From Cytospora piceicola (lineage: Eukaryota > Ascomycota > Sordariomycetes > Diaporthales > Cytosporaceae): DNA of 64,000 nucleotides. Both the position numbers and the translations under genes were made by a program. The notes under the pieces were generated by a model, which saw nothing but the letters and a program-made list of their open reading frames with translations, made no database searches and was not told where the DNA came from. Below are positions 46,801-59,771 of the stretch, in pieces (the first letter of the stretch is position 1; every line of letters starts with the position of its first letter). The DNA lies in the NCBI GenBank assembly GCA_023375675.1, contig JALQBC010000042.1:1-64000 (forward strand), written 5' to 3'.

Positions 46801-49094
46801 AGGCCAGACCTGGTGCAGCCTCACTTAATGTCTCGAGGGTCCCCTCACGCGTTCCCTCTAGCGTTGGCGACGAGAGTGGAGACACGCTCATCGACGGCGC
46901 CGGAGAAGACGATGGTCCGTCCAGATCCAAGTCGAATGCTAAGAAAGAAGAGAAGAAAGACGCAATGGACGAGACAAAGGCTGTTGGCTCCGTCAAGTGG
47001 CCGGTGTTGAAGCTGTACCTGTCTTCGATGGGTAGCTGGGGATTCTGGCTCGTGGCGTGCTTTGTGTTTGCTCTGCAGCAAGTTACGGGCGTTGCCTCAA
47101 ACCTCTGGATCAAGCAATGGGCCAACCAGTACACTGTTGAGGACGTGTCGAAGATCCAATTCAGCACAAACTCTCAAAACTACCAGACTGCCTCGTTCTC
47201 ACCGACATACCTTGCTTCCATCGCCACCTACATCAAACCTGAAGCATGGATGGGAAGTGCTGGAAACAGTACGACTTTCACGACTGCCGATGGGCCAGAT
47301 GTCAATGTCACGTACTATCTTGTCATCCTTGCACTGATCGGTCTGGTCGGAGCGGTCTGCGCCTTGGGCAGGGATCTGTGGATTTTCCTTGGTTCCCTGA
47401 CGGCGTCATGGAGACTTCACAATCGCTTGATGAGTGCCGTCACCACGGCCCAATTCAAGTTCTTTGATGTGACACCGCTGGGCCAGATCATGAACCGCTT
47501 CAGTAAGGACCTGGAGGGTATCGATCAAGAGGTTGCGCCAGTCGCCATCGGAGTCATGACGTGTGCATTGGGCATTATCGTTACGGTCGTATTGATTGCC
47601 AGTGTTACGCCGATGTTCCTAGTGGCTGGTTTCTTCATCACTGCTGCATACTTCTTCCTCGGCAAGTTCTACCTTTCCTCGTCTCGGGATCTCAAGCGTC
47701 TGGAATCTGTTCAGCGAAGCCCCCTGTTCCAGCAATTCGGAGAGACCCTCAGCGGAGTAACGACTATTCGAGCCTACGGTGACGAACGCCGTTTCGTCCG
47801 TGAAAACTTACAGAAGATTAATGCTCAACTCCGTCCGTTCATCTACCTGTGGGCCGCTAACAGATGGCTCGCCTTCCGAACGGACGTCCTCGGAGACCTG
47901 GTCTCTTTCTTTGCCGGTGTCTTCGTCATCACCAGCCTGGGCAAGGTCGACCCCGGTTCTGCCGGAATATCCTTGTCGTATGCCATTGGCTTTGCGGATA
48001 ACATGCTTTGGCTTGTGCGTCTGTACGCTATGAACGAGCAGAACATGAACTCGGTGGAACGTGTCAAGGAGTACCTGGAGGTAGAGCAGGAGGCCCCAGC
48101 CATCAACGAGAAGAATCGCCCACCGCAGAACTGGCCCAGCCTGGGGTCGGTCGAGTTCATCAACTATACGACCAGGTACCGAGCGGACCTTGACCCGGTC
48201 CTGAGGAACCTGACTTTTAGAATCGGTGCCAAGGAGAAGGTTGGAATCGTTGGTCGAACTGGTGCCGGAAAGAGTTCTCTGGCCCTTGCACTCTTCCGTG
48301 CACTTGAAGCCGAAGAGGGCAAGATTCTCATTGATAACATGGACATTGGTCAAATTGGTTTGCGCGATCTGCGTGAGGCCATCACTATCGTGCCACAGGA
48401 CCCTACATTGTTTATGGGCACCATCAGGAGCAACCTCGACCCCTTCGACACATACACCGACGGGGAAATATTCACCGCTCTCCGTCGTGTGCAGCTCATC
48501 GGGCCCGATGACAAGACTGCGAGTCGCCCGGGATCCTCCGGTGCTGCCGCTCCCGCAGCGGTCATAGCCTCCGAAAGTATCGCAGAATCATCCGCGAGCA
48601 CTGCGTCCGCCCCGGTCCCGACCAACAAGAACGTATTTGTCGACCTCTTGTCCCCCGTCACCGAGTCCGGCACGAACCTCTCTCAAGGCCAACGACAGCT
48701 CCTCTGCCTCGCACGTGCAATGCTGAAGAACCCGACCGTCCTGCTCATGGACGAGGCGACAGCGTCCATCGACTACGCGACCGACTCCAAGATCCAGGAG
48801 ACGATCCGCGAGCTGGAGAACAGCACCATTATCACGGTGGCGCACAGGCTGCAGACGATTGTCGACTACGACAAGGTGCTGGTGCTTGACAAGGGTAGCA
48901 TCGTCGAGTTCGACCACCCGTTCCAGCTCATGAAGAAGGAGGACGGGCAGTTCAGGAGCATGTGTGAGATGAGCGGCGACTGGGACGTGCTGGAGAAGCA
49001 GGCTAAGAAGGCCTGGAAGAGCAAACACGAGCTCGTCGACGTGGAGGCTGAAGGGGATGGGCAGAAGAAGACGACACCAGGCGAAAACGAGTAA
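43870..49094 (+). CDS. full-length ABC-C (MRP-type) transporter, probably vacuolar
   Basis: ATP-driven exporter of conjugates or organic anions. Exon 1 (43870-43940, MAGFARCSWPIWYIDDFTLC) joins exon 2 (44012-49094) through a 71-nt intron (GTCAGT...CTCCAG). The junction restores an N-terminal hydrophobic segment YLKVILPSIVISLSLLHLL, the start of the extra TMD0 region of long ABC-C proteins. The product is 1717 residues, with order TMD0, TMD1, NBD1, TMD2, NBD2. NBD1 has Walker A GPTGSGKTS (748-756), signature LSGGQ (855-859) and Walker B LLLDDC with D880 where the catalytic Glu would be. NBD2 has GRTGAGKSS (1438-1446), signature LSQGQ (1580-1584) and D1604-E1605. One degenerate and one consensus site is usual in ABC-C. 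NBD2 carries an Ala/Ser-rich insertion before its signature. It resembles the Ybt1/Bpt1/Ycf1 group; substrate is not predictable. Confidence 0.92.
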
Positions 49095-51170
49095 TGGAGA
49101 GGAAACGGAGATGGGAAGGGAGAAGTCGAGAGTAGATTTCTCTGTATATAGTATCTAGACTTATACTTTCCATCTTGTTTGGTGTTTTGAAAAGTTCCAG
49201 GAAGGGGCATCCCATCACGGCGTTTGCGCTTCGGGTGTGGAGAGTATAGAGAGTATGTTCCAAGACAAAGCACAACAATTGAGTATCTTAGGCTGAACTA
49301 CACTGGCTTCTCCATATGCTTGTATGGTGTATTTGCTAGTTGATTCCCTTGATCAAGTTCCGGATGCCGTGGTCCATGACCAGCTGCGTATGTGCCAAGG
49401 GAGGGTGTCGGCTGAGCAGAAGTATCTTTGGAGATCTGTCTAGCAATATGAATGCCCCTTTGTGACATTTTCCTTTCGAGGTGACGGGGCCCATTTCATG
49501 TACCGGAACGGTGTTCGGTGGATCGCAGAGGGACACACTCCTCATATACGGATTGAACAGCCTCCTGACATGATCGAGAATACTATCGAGGTCTAGAAAA
49601 GGGAGTGACTGCGCCACGCGTGGCTAGAAATGTTCCAATGCGCCTCCTTTCAGTACACCTCGATTACCATCCATCGCCTGTTACTTTGGGTTCACTGCTA
49701 GGGACGAGGTTATAGCAAGGGGCTTTCCTTGTAGCGGTTTCTCATCAAGCATACCAACAGGAGCCCGACGGCAACCGGTAGTTGGCATAGATTACTAGTT
49801 TCACAGGGAAATTCACTTGATGCAGCACAAGCCAGCAGGAATCGTTGATGCGGCGAAACCGATTGATTTTTGATGATACTGATTGAGATCATTCAATCCT
49901 GTCCTCCCTTTGTTCACGGGGCCTTCCCGGCTCTCCTTGTTGCATACACACACAGTACTAGCCATCCATGTCCGTGTCCATGTCCACTTACTCCAGTTCA
50001 GTTCAGTCCTGTCCTGTCCTGTCCATACACAAACACACGCAGCAGGATGTGATAAATCGAAATTCAGGTAAAGATACCGAGAAAAAAGATTTCGAGAAGC
50101 GAGTGCATGTCTCTTGAAGAGCATAGCAAAGATGAGATGCGACCCGTGTAGCATGTAATAAGAAAAGAAAGACAGGAAATTCGCACTTCCTGCATGCCAT
50201 GAGTTTGTTTCCCTTCTCGTTGCCTTACTTTCCCATGCTTCTTTCGGTCTTGCCTCTTGATGGCGAGCTCGCTAATGCACGTGGAGAGAAAACCACCGTA
50301 TGTATCCCGTTACCGGAAAACAAAGAGGAATTGTGAGCGGTCTCGAAGAAGAAACGCAAAATAGAATAGACAAGACACCAGATGCAGCAAGCGGCGGGGA
50401 AAGAAAGATGAACTGAAACCCTTTGTGTTTTTTTCTCTCTTTCGGTATCTCAGGGTATTTTGAATCTTGCCCCCTTCCCCCTATCTCTCTATATCATCTC
50501 AGTCATCCCAAAGCACCCCACCCACCCGATGCCCGCCTCTTTCGGAACTAAAGGGGAAAGAAGGGTTTGCTTCACCCTCGTTTCCGGCCCGCCCCGTACC
50601 ATTCCATAGAAACAACGGGAGGGGCCAAGGCAAAAAAACAGAAAAAAATCGATATAAACGCCCAGTGAATGCGAGTTGTTATGGTTTGTCCCCCATTTCC
50701 CATATTCCAAAACAGAGATATCTCGTTGGTTTTTCCATCCCACAGTACTCCGACCCAATGATGATTTTTCAGAACAAAAAGAAAATGTTTGGATGCAAAT
50801 AATAAAAGGAAAAGTCTCGTCTCAGGAATGCCCCCACCCGTTTTGGTTAAAGGGAGGGGGCAAAATGATGTCCAGTATGCGCCTGTTTCGAAATGCTTGG
50901 AGGTTTTTGGGTAGGGGGGGGTATCTGCTGCATGAAATGGACTGGTACCTGACGAGACGCCGAGATCCGCACGATTGAATTGATGCGATTGTTTGCCATC
51001 GAGGCGAAGTTGTTTTTTTGAAGAAAAGAGGACCCATGGCATCAAGCCTGAGGGACCGATAAAAAAGAAGCGAATGGTCCTGGTGGTACAGCACATGGTT
51101 CCTGCCGTTTGGAGAATTGAACACAACGTGTAATGGTCCAGATGGTAGGACAGAGGCCACGCCGCGTAAT
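49095..51170. other. intergenic between convergent ABC and PLC genes, no gene seen
   Basis: Two kilobases between the 3' ends of two genes. A small CAGTTCAGTTC/CCTGTCCTGTCC repeat lies near 49,995-50,025 and several poly-purine runs near 50,600-50,800. The minus-strand frame running into 51,126 has no motif and is probably 3' untranslated. Confidence 0.5.
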
Positions 51171-54100
51171 CTACGGCGTGTACCCCGAGTCCTTCTCGAA
51201 GCTAGACTTAGGGCTCTGGCCTGCTGATCGGGCGAAGACGGTTCTCCCAAGAGTCTTCAACTTGTTCGAGTTATCAAGCTCTGCGTCGTAGTCAACGAAG
51301 ACGCTGGTGATGGGATCCACCTTGATGCGACAGAACAGTGTCGAGAACAGGTATCGGTCTCCATTGTGGTCAAGCAAGGGCAAGGTGCGGTAGCCTTGCT
51401 TGAGACTCGTCAGCTTGGCCATGTAGGTAGCAACTGCAGGCGAGCGGTCGTTGTAACTGCCCCCGTCCGAGAGCTTGACAGACCACCGCACAAAGACGAG
51501 GTCGGGATATTTAGTCTTGACATTGAAGGTGAATTTGTTGTCGAAGACAGGGTTGAAGCCGTTCTCTTTGATGATCTTGGTACGGTGCCTAAGCGGCCCG
51601 CGAAGCGGCTGTCCATTTGCTTCTTGCTTGTCCCTCTTGTCGTCAGCAAGGAAGACCTCAACCTCGACATATGGGTTCACTGTCCGGCGCTCTCCCAGGT
51701 TGAAGGGGCGCATGAGCTGCTGAGCCGAGATGATATCAATTGTGAAAGTGACATTCTTCCGCTCTCGTTTGTTGTTTAGTTCCTCGGGATAATTCGGAGT
51801 ATTTTGGAAACCCCTGAGCGAGTTTGGGATCATCTCGATTTCCCTGAAGGCGCGTGGCTTCAGTACGTATCCGGACGCGTCTTTGCCTCCAGCAAACATC
51901 GCTTGATTGAACTGCATACCCAGGTCGAATGTTTGCCAGTTCAGAGCAGCCATCTGGACACCGCGTCTCCAATAAATCAGCGGGTCGAAGTTGTTTGAAG
52001 TAAACCGGTATTGGCCTGGGTATACACGCATCAAGTGTCGCATGTTGTGGCGGAACAAGGCACCCTTGCTCGCCTTAGTAGAGCTGTTGTTGAGAAAGGT
52101 GCCTTCCTTGAAGGAGAGAATGTGATTGAAGATCTTGCAATCAGCATCGTCGAAACCCCTGAACTTGATACCAAGGCAGTATACGCCAAGGTCGCCAAGG
52201 ACCTTGGTGATCTTGCTCTGCTTGGACCGCCGGTTCTTCTCGGCTCCACTGTCGTCACTAGAGCTGCTGCTGAGAGCGTCTCGGGCATCTGAGATTTCGC
52301 CCTCGGTGATGGTGTTCACACGACGGTTGCTGTTGCGTCGGACGCTGGGGTGGTTGGGGCCCAGGAGAGGACTATTAGGGATGGGCGACTCGGGAATCGC
52401 TGCAGGTCGAGAGAAGGGAGATGTCAAGCTGTTTCCGCGCTTTCTGCCGGTGCCATTCGTCTCGGAGGACTTTGCCTCGTTGAAATTTGGTGTTTTGCAC
52501 TTGACCAGGATACGACCCTTCAGTTGCTCTGGAGATGGGAGGCGATCCTCGTAACCTTCGAGCTTGTCGGTCACGAGCTTTTCGCCGAAGATTTCCTTCA
52601 TGATATTGGCCATGATTTCCTGTTGTGTCGCGTTGCAATGGACCTCGAGTGAGATCCACAGTGGGTAGGCAGACTTGACAAATGCGTACTTGTTGATGGC
52701 ACCAATGACCTCGCGGAACTGGATCTGGCTAGTCAATGTCTTTCCGTGAGTGACGATTGGCTGGTTATCCGGGCCGTCCCAGCAGTCAACCTCAACGCAT
52801 CGGCAGCCTCGCATGAGGGAGGAGATGTAGCCTTCAATACTGGAGACATCGCCGACTTGGCGCCCAATGAGATAAGTGTTGTGTGAACTGGAGATGAAGT
52901 ACTCGTTGATGGGGCGGTCAAGCGCACAGTCTTTGGGTACAGCCTCGAGCGGGGTGTTGTGTATGGAAGTGAGATATTTTGCCAGAGCAGACTCGGACAT
53001 CCGTAGCTCGGAGGAGCCTCCCACAGGGTTGGGCCCAACCGATTTCGCACGGCTGAACTGGTTGAAGACGGCCTCCCATGAAGCTACATCCTCAACGTCC
53101 TCGTTCTGCACCCCCTTAAGGAACTTGATGAAATCCTCACACGTGAGTCCGCCATCAGAGTCAGTAGCGATCTCCCGGTAAACGGCACGCACATCGCCCC
53201 TTCTTGCCGTGAGGCGAACGAAATCCTGGAATTCGTCAAATATTAGTTGGCCGCTTTGTGTCTTGTCTGCTTCGTCGAATTTGGCCTTGAGGCTTTCCTG
53301 TGATACGTGGATGTGCAAGTTGCGGCAGACCCTCTCAACTCCAGCAAAATCAATTTGCTCGTCGACAGGTGGATTCTCGGGGTACAGCCTGGCCATCTCC
53401 TTGCGCCAGTAGATTCGAATAGCTCTATCATTGAAGGACATCAAGGATGACATGAGAACCTGTCGATGTTTGGCCAGGGCGTCGAGTGTTGTCACCCAGG
53501 CCTGGAAAGAGCTGTCGTCATCCGCAATAAGGTGCATAGTTTTTTGCTTTTTGTCTGGCACCGCATACAAGATGGAAAAGAAACGACTCTCCTCAGTCTC
53601 GGCAGCACCACAGTCCAGTCGGTATTGACGAATGTCGGGCGAGACACGGATTTCCTTGATATCGTCGATGTAAACACATTTGGAAGGGCGGTTTTTGTCC
53701 CATAAGACCTTGCCAGCTTCGGCATCGAGTACCAGATTCAGGCGCTTGCGCCTCTTGGTGGAGACCTTGGAGATCATCATGCCCTGCAGCAGTGTCTGAG
53801 GAATGACAGGTCCAGTATGGATATCGGACTTTGAAGAGGGGGCGACAGAAGGCGTACCGCTTGCTGGAGAGAAGTCTCGCACGGCCTCGCCCTCGGCGAT
53901 AGGAAGCGGATGAGACGTGATCTGGTCTCTCACAACACCAGACTCGTCGTCACTCTCAGAGCCGATCGCAACAGCATACTCGGGTGGGGCAGTAGCACTA
54001 CTGTCGCTCCTACCGCGTCTGAGGACCGCGGGTCCCACACTGACATCGCGGCTGACTGGATGTGTTGAAGACGTACGCCGGCTTCCCCTAAGCCTGGAGC

Positions 54101-54584
54101 TCTCGTTCTTCACTCTAGTGGATATCCTTCTGATTATACCTATCTTGGCTGGGGCAGTCTCGTTTTGTGTCGACCGCTCGCTGGATACGCTCTGATGTAA
54201 CGAGCCTGCGCTTGTTTTCCGAGTGATGAGAGGTTCAGGAAGTGCCTCCAATGGCGGCAAAGCAGAAGTCTCAGATTCTCTGCCGCGTATTGGCTCCGGG
54301 GATGGTTGTATGGAGCTGTTGTTTGTGAGCACTTCCGATTCTGCAGACAATACGGGCGAGACTTGCTGCGGACTGGAAGTCATTGATGAGTTTGTGACGG
54401 CTGAGTGAGGTGCAGTGGTAGGCTGTGAGTGTACGCTGAGGTTGTTGGTCTCGACCTGACTGGGGCGGGAACGCCGCAGCTGGGACGGTTGAGACGTCTG
54501 AGGGTTTTGGGAGGACATGGTAGGCTCCTGAGGTAGGGAGGGGGAGGAGGTGGGTGCTTGAGTAGACTGTGTAGTGGACGACAT
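51171..54584 (-). CDS. phosphoinositide-specific phospholipase C
   Basis: Cleaves phosphatidylinositol 4,5-bisphosphate to diacylglycerol and inositol trisphosphate in signalling. Single exon, 1137 residues, with the ATG at 54584 (MSSTTQSTQAPTSS); the codon further upstream in the same frame is not ATG. Order: a Ser/Thr/Pro-rich disordered N-terminus (1-255), a PH-like domain (about 258-376), an EF-hand region (about 385-510), catalytic X (about 561-680; His568 in SSSHNTYLIG and His613 in VTHGKTL), an X-Y linker rich in Ser and Asp, catalytic Y (about 790-915; LGVYCLGIKFRGFDD, NNFDPLIYWRRGVQMAALNW) and C2 (about 938-1085). Both active-site His residues are present, so the enzyme should be active. 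The domain set matches fungal Plc1, which is delta-type. The long N-terminal tail is larger than in yeast Plc1 and may carry regulation. Confidence 0.95.
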   Translation of the reverse strand: MSSTTQSTQAPTSSPSLPQEPTMSSQNPQTSQPSQLRRSRPSQVETNNLSVHSQPTTAPHSAVTNSSMTSSPQQVSPVLSAESEVLTNNSSIQPSPEPIRGRESETSALPPLEALPEPLITRKTSAGSLHQSVSSERSTQNETAPAKIGIIRRISTRVKNESSRLRGSRRTSSTHPVSRDVSVGPAVLRRGRSDSSATAPPEYAVAIGSESDDESGVVRDQITSHPLPIAEGEAVRDFSPASGTPSVAPSSKSDIHTGPVIPQTLLQGMMISKVSTKRRKRLNLVLDAEAGKVLWDKNRPSKCVYIDDIKEIRVSPDIRQYRLDCGAAETEESRFFSILYAVPDKKQKTMHLIADDDSSFQAWVTTLDALAKHRQVLMSSLMSFNDRAIRIYWRKEMARLYPENPPVDEQIDFAGVERVCRNLHIHVSQESLKAKFDEADKTQSGQLIFDEFQDFVRLTARRGDVRAVYREIATDSDGGLTCEDFIKFLKGVQNEDVEDVASWEAVFNQFSRAKSVGPNPVGGSSELRMSESALAKYLTSIHNTPLEAVPKDCALDRPINEYFISSSHNTYLIGRQVGDVSSIEGYISSLMRGCRCVEVDCWDGPDNQPIVTHGKTLTSQIQFREVIGAINKYAFVKSAYPLWISLEVHCNATQQEIMANIMKEIFGEKLVTDKLEGYEDRLPSPEQLKGRILVKCKTPNFNEAKSSETNGTGRKRGNSLTSPFSRPAAIPESPIPNSPLLGPNHPSVRRNSNRRVNTITEGEISDARDALSSSSSDDSGAEKNRRSKQSKITKVLGDLGVYCLGIKFRGFDDADCKIFNHILSFKEGTFLNNSSTKASKGALFRHNMRHLMRVYPGQYRFTSNNFDPLIYWRRGVQMAALNWQTFDLGMQFNQAMFAGGKDASGYVLKPRAFREIEMIPNSLRGFQNTPNYPEELNNKRERKNVTFTIDIISAQQLMRPFNLGERRTVNPYVEVEVFLADDKRDKQEANGQPLRGPLRHRTKIIKENGFNPVFDNKFTFNVKTKYPDLVFVRWSVKLSDGGSYNDRSPAVATYMAKLTSLKQGYRTLPLLDHNGDRYLFSTLFCRIKVDPITSVFVDYDAELDNSNKLKTLGRTVFARSAGQSPKSSFEKDSGYTP

Positions 54585-55985
54585 GTTGGTCGAAGTGAAA
54601 TACGGCACCGGCCGGTAGAGGCTTTCTCTTGAAAGGTAGTCCGGGGATATGCGGACGGAAAGACCCCCAACTTATGAGGAGAAAATTGACATTTATATCG
54701 GCAAGGAGATAGTCAAGGGCCGCATTTTCAGCAAGTCGTCAAACAGCAAACCCAGTCCAGCCGGGGAATGAAGTGCGGGGAAAGAGATGAGGCGGATCTT
54801 CCACAGGAGGGATCGTGGAAAAGAGACCAAATAAAATGGGACCGTTCTGGGGTCGAGCCTGCAGGTGGACAAATGACCTCGTCGTCAGCGAGCAGACTAT
54901 GCGCCGCAGCAGACAGCACCTGGCTCGAGTCCGGGGTCCCGGTAAAGGCAGGTCAGGCACTTTGGCAAGAGAGGTCAAGTCAAGTATACGCCGTGTACAG
55001 CAACTGTTACTGTACGCGACACAAGCGCAGAATCGCGCAGGCGGGCCAAATCCTGGGGAAAGAAGGGTGTGGAAATGTCTTGGGGGTATAAGGCGCAGGA
55101 CGGCTTGGTGGGCCGTGAGTTGCGATACCTAGCTCACGGCGCAATGATGAGGTGGCCGGCCGTCATGCAGGTGGATGAATTCGGTTTCCACTCAAGCGCG
55201 GGTTGGGGAATATGCGAGTCCCACAGCCGGACCACAATAGCACCTGCAGTCTGCGAGGTTCGTGATTAAATTGGCGATCTCTGCCGTGAAGTCCTCCAGC
55301 TGGCGCAAGCAAGCAAGACCAGAGGTGCGTGTCGTCTCGTTGGCGTAGAACCTTCAGAACTATGCGCGAGCCGAGCTTTCCCGTTGTATCTAACAGTGTC
55401 TTTTCTTGACGTCGAGTGTCTCGTCGGCTTAGCTGCTGTTGGACGCGCGCAGTCGTTCTCTGCGGCCGTGTTTTCCTCGTAATGGCCCAAAAGCACCCCT
55501 CCAGCAAGCGCATGCGCACGCGCAAGAATCGAGTTTGTCGAGGAATGTCCTAGGCGCCGATGCGCGGTTCAAATTTCAAAAATGTGACTCGTCGCGAAGG
55601 GGGCAGACGGAGTTCCGCAGGTTTCCCGAAGTGCGCCAGTATTTTCCAGAATGTGGCCGCCAGGGGGGGGGGTGCGTTGTAGAATCGCGCGAAGGGACTG
55701 TCCGGCGTTGCTGTTTCGAAGTTGAAGTGTAGAGCAGTACCGGTTGTAGACAGCGGATCGTGGGTCGTGGAGGAAGTTGTGGCGATTTCTTTTTGCTTTT
55801 CTTGTTTTTCTCTAATGTATATTCTTTCGTCTTTGTGACAACTAAGGACCGGTAGTTGTATCTGTTGTAGAAAGTTCAAGGCACGGGTCGTCCAGCGTCG
55901 TTGGTAGTGCCGAAGAAGGTAAGGAAGGAGTCTGGCCTAGCGCAAGTAGGTGCAATGCGGTGTGGTGTGGTATGCCGAAGTGAAG

Positions 55986-56020
55986 GGTGGTGGTGGTGGT
56001 GGTGGTGGTGGTGGTGGTAT
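55986..56020. repeat. (GGT)n microsatellite
   Basis: About ten consecutive GGT triplets in the top strand, within G-rich DNA upstream of the PLC gene. Confidence 0.9.
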
Positions 56021-56057
56021 GTAGGTGAATGTCGGCGGGTGGTAGGCAGGCAGTTAA

Positions 56058-56084
56058 TGTATGTATGTATGTATGTATGTATAG
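56058..56084. repeat. (ATGT)n microsatellite
   Basis: About six tandem ATGT units followed by degenerate copies. Confidence 0.88.
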
Positions 56085-58185
56085 ATATGTATAGGCGGAG
56101 TGTGTGTGGATGGTGGTGGTAGTAGTGGATGGTGGTGGGAAGGTTGGCCAGCATGGGGGGTGAGGGCCGTTTTCTTAAGTGCGGTGGATGCGGTTAGCTT
56201 GAGTGGCATGGCCGGGAAATTGTTGGCGACAGGGCGGGGAGGCATGGCCGAGACAGGGGACCGAGATGTAGAGAAAAGGTACTGTGTGTAGACAATAGAA
56301 GAACTACAAGTATCATCACAGATGATAATAGTCCATAATGGTCCATAAACAGAAGTGGGTGGGCAGGTTTTCACTGGGTGCTGGAGCGGTACAACCGGCG
56401 ACAATCTTTCTGGCTCCAAGGGAAAAGCGAAATGCGATTGTGGTCAGAAGACAAGACGGCATGGGATGGGGAATGAAGACCGCCAGGAGGTTTGGCTTGT
56501 AGCCCCCGAGGTAGAGAAAGGTACCAGAAGAGTTTTAGCGTTGCAGTTGCAATTGGCAAATAGTTGTGGCCCGGGGTGTCATCAGTACAGTATCTAGGTA
56601 CCCTGTACCTGTGCGCCGTACCCCAAGTACCTAGGTACCTAGAAAGGTAGGTACAGTCTACGGTACATACAGAGGAAGAAAAACTGGAGCAGGGCCGTTG
56701 ATCGGCTCTCGGAGAGCTCACTCACATGCAAAATCCAAAACTCCCTCCAATGGTGTACGAACCCATACCTCTAGGTAGCTACCTAGGTAGCGAGGTATGT
56801 AATAGCCGGTAAGTACATTGAAGAATACCTAGGTACTGGATGCGGTGAGATGAAGAATCAGGTGCATCGTCTCCTAGGCTGTTCAGCAAAAGAAGAAGGT
56901 AGAAGCAGAAGAAAAAAAAAATTGGGTGGAAAGGGGGGCACGTGGAAAATGACCGGTACGCGGTACAAGTTACGGATACTTTTTTCTTCTTCCTTCTGCC
57001 TCTGGGGGAACGCGCCAGGGTCGAGGCTGTATGTACTCTGTACCGCAGCAAATAAAGAAAACATTTGGGGTCAGGGACAAGAGACACACCAATTTGACGT
57101 GGCGCTCCTGGTCCTTGCCCTGGTTTTTTTGGAGGTGACGACACAGGGAGAAGACGTCAAGGATGGGGGAACCTTGTCAGTACATCTGACAGACGCGCGC
57201 ATTGAGAAGTTTTCCACCAGCTTCTTCGGACGCGCTCGAGGGGGGATTCGATTAGCTCTTGTACCGACCAGGTACCCTTGTACAGCTAACTCTAGCTGTG
57301 GAGTGAGGTCATATGGACTGACAGGGATCTGGATGGGATGGGAATGGAACGGGGCGTGGCTCGCCAGGCACACAGGAGCCGAATTTGAGGGCCATACTGT
57401 GCCTCATCCTTTTGGAATCATCATCGCATGGCATACATACATGCCCTCTTCGTATAGCAGCGACTGAACGGACATTTGGTACCACGACGACGCTTCTGCG
57501 AACAGCTCCCCCTCCCCCAAAAGGTGCGCGCCCCATCCAGCCCAGGATACGAAGAGTCTACAAGCAGTCACAATTCATTAGTTACTTGGTCAGTTCATTC
57601 TGTGTGACTTGATTATTTGCTTAGGGCATCACTTTGGCCGGAAATGATGCTTCCAGTTTTGGCCAAAGCGAGCAGCCGACCAAGAGGCACTGAGCGGTGC
57701 GTACAGTAGATACTGTGAACCATGCAAACCGCGAAATCCGGGGGAGACAACCTTGGTAATAGATGACCCCGCGCCATACCTTGCAACTTCCCAGTTCTGC
57801 CAGCCTGCTGAGACCAAGTAGCAACACCAATGATTGAGAGTCGACGGGTCCTGAAAGACATCTATTCTTGTGGACTACCCACAGTACCAATATTTATTGC
57901 TTGGGAAACACCAGCATTGTGACCGTGCAGGCCCGGCCAAAAATGCACACGCGCTCAGTTAGTTCCGCAGTCACTCAGGCCATGACATTAGGAAGAGATT
58001 AACACAACCCCATTATTATGTCTTTGCTCCTGGTCCACGGGATGTTTGGGAGTGCGACGTAGCAGCAGCGGAGGGTCGCTTGTTGAAACTTGAGGCCTCT
58101 CGTCAGCTCGATCTTGCTGATCCGTATCGAGAGTCCCTGGAGATCCCTCAGCCAACATGACCAAAACAGTCCCTGCTCAAACTAA

Positions 58186-58203
58186 AAGAGAGAGAGAGAG
58201 AGA
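58186..58203. repeat. (GA)n microsatellite
   Basis: A run of about eight or nine GA dinucleotides. Similar GA runs occur near 59753-59771 and 60730-60743. Confidence 0.88.
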
Positions 58204-59752
58204 AAAGGGCGGCACGGCAACCTCTTGGCAATGGTGGGGGGAATTAGGCATGCTAGGGCCCACGGGTTCGACGGTTTCTCGAGGAAGTGATCTTCTCTTG
58301 AGCCCACCAAAGAAAAGCTTGCAAGAAATCCTAGTAACGTTGACAATGTCCCGTGCAAGACCTCGTGTGAATAGAAAGACTGAAACCGCAGCGACAGGAT
58401 GGTATCAAGGCTTGATAGGACGGCGAGGTATACGGTAAGCGCCCTGGGCTGTATCGCGGCGGTGTTGATGTGTAGGGCTTCACCGTATCGCGGGTTTTTG
58501 GATGAGTCAGAGCAGAAGTTGCTGTGTAGTTTGCGAATCGCATCGACAGACGGCAGTATTACGATGCATTTGCGGCGCATTGCCCCATGTGCTTGATGTT
58601 CGCCAGGGAGAAGTTCCGCGAGATTACAAGGTATAATTGCGTAAGTTGACAGGTGCGCCGTGGTGTGTTGCCATAATACTCCTTGGACTCCAGAAGGGGG
58701 TGGGGTGTTACCTTACACAGACCACAACGCGGCTTGGGATGTGATCTGGGGACCTCAGTTGGACAGGATTGACTTTTCAGCTGTTCAATTCAAGAGGTTG
58801 GTCTCTGAATAAAAAAACCCAAAAACAATTTCGTGAGGTGGAAACACCTCGACCACGAAGCATTGCTATCCAACCTTTGCAGATTTCACCTCGGCACTGT
58901 GTTCCCCCCGGGATGATCGAATCACAGCACGATCAACAACAAACATCCTTTGATGGACTTGCTTGCATGTGGTATCTATCAGACACAAGATTGAAACCTT
59001 TCTGGACGTATCAAGCGCGACAGTATTCCCATTGGCTCGTCCAGGACGTTGGTCCCACTTTTCATTATCCTCGTGATAGTCATGGTGTGCTTTGCAATCG
59101 AAGCATCCACTTGGCCGGAAAACCTCATCACACAAGTCATGATGCGCTTCGGGTCATGTCACGCAATGTATTCTGTGAGGGTCTTGCCATGCCAATGGTG
59201 ATGGAGAGAATGATAGGCACGTCTGAAACACGCCAAATCTTGTTTTGACGTCCCCGACGGCCTGCCGGCCAGCCCGAGAGCACAAGAATTTGGTGGGCAG
59301 GTGGGCAGCCATAAGGCAATCTAGTCCCTGATCAACAGTGGTGATCAACCGACCAACTGGCGGACGCCCAAGCCAAACGTCAACCACATAGTGAGGTAGT
59401 GTCCGGTTGGGGAAAATTGTTCGTTGTCGGTCCCTCTCCGGGAACTCGCTAGTGAGGAGGGGTTTGGTTCCCTCGTTCCCCTCTTGGAGCAGATGAAGGA
59501 CTGGCGTGTGAAGGCATCGTTAGCTTCAGCTGCCTCGCTGCCTGCTGTTGTCATCTTGTTTTCCCGTATCCACGACTCGCGTGCGTTGGGTTTTTACACA
59601 CAGTAGATGTCCGTCGACGGTCTCGCAACATAAACCAGTCATGGCTCATTACTGTACGATGATCCCAGCTCAGGATGATAGTGTTTTTCGTTTTTATGGA
59701 CTCCCTTATCCGCCAGGCTGTGCCAGCGGCAAGTAAATGGGAGACGGTTCGC

Positions 59753-59771
59753 AGAGAGAGAGAGAGAGAGA
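59753..59771. repeat. (GA)n microsatellite
   Basis: A run of about nine GA dinucleotides within the gene-poor end of the window. Confidence 0.85.

Noticed and set aside
56850..57467. 205-codon ATG frame in the gene-poor region
   Set aside because: No recognisable domain, a mix of unrelated composition, overlapping open frames on the other strand and no splice support; kept only as part of the gap description.
58182..58580. 132-codon minus-strand ATG frame
   Set aside because: Ends in a GA microsatellite translated as repeated Ser-Leu; no motif; probably chance.
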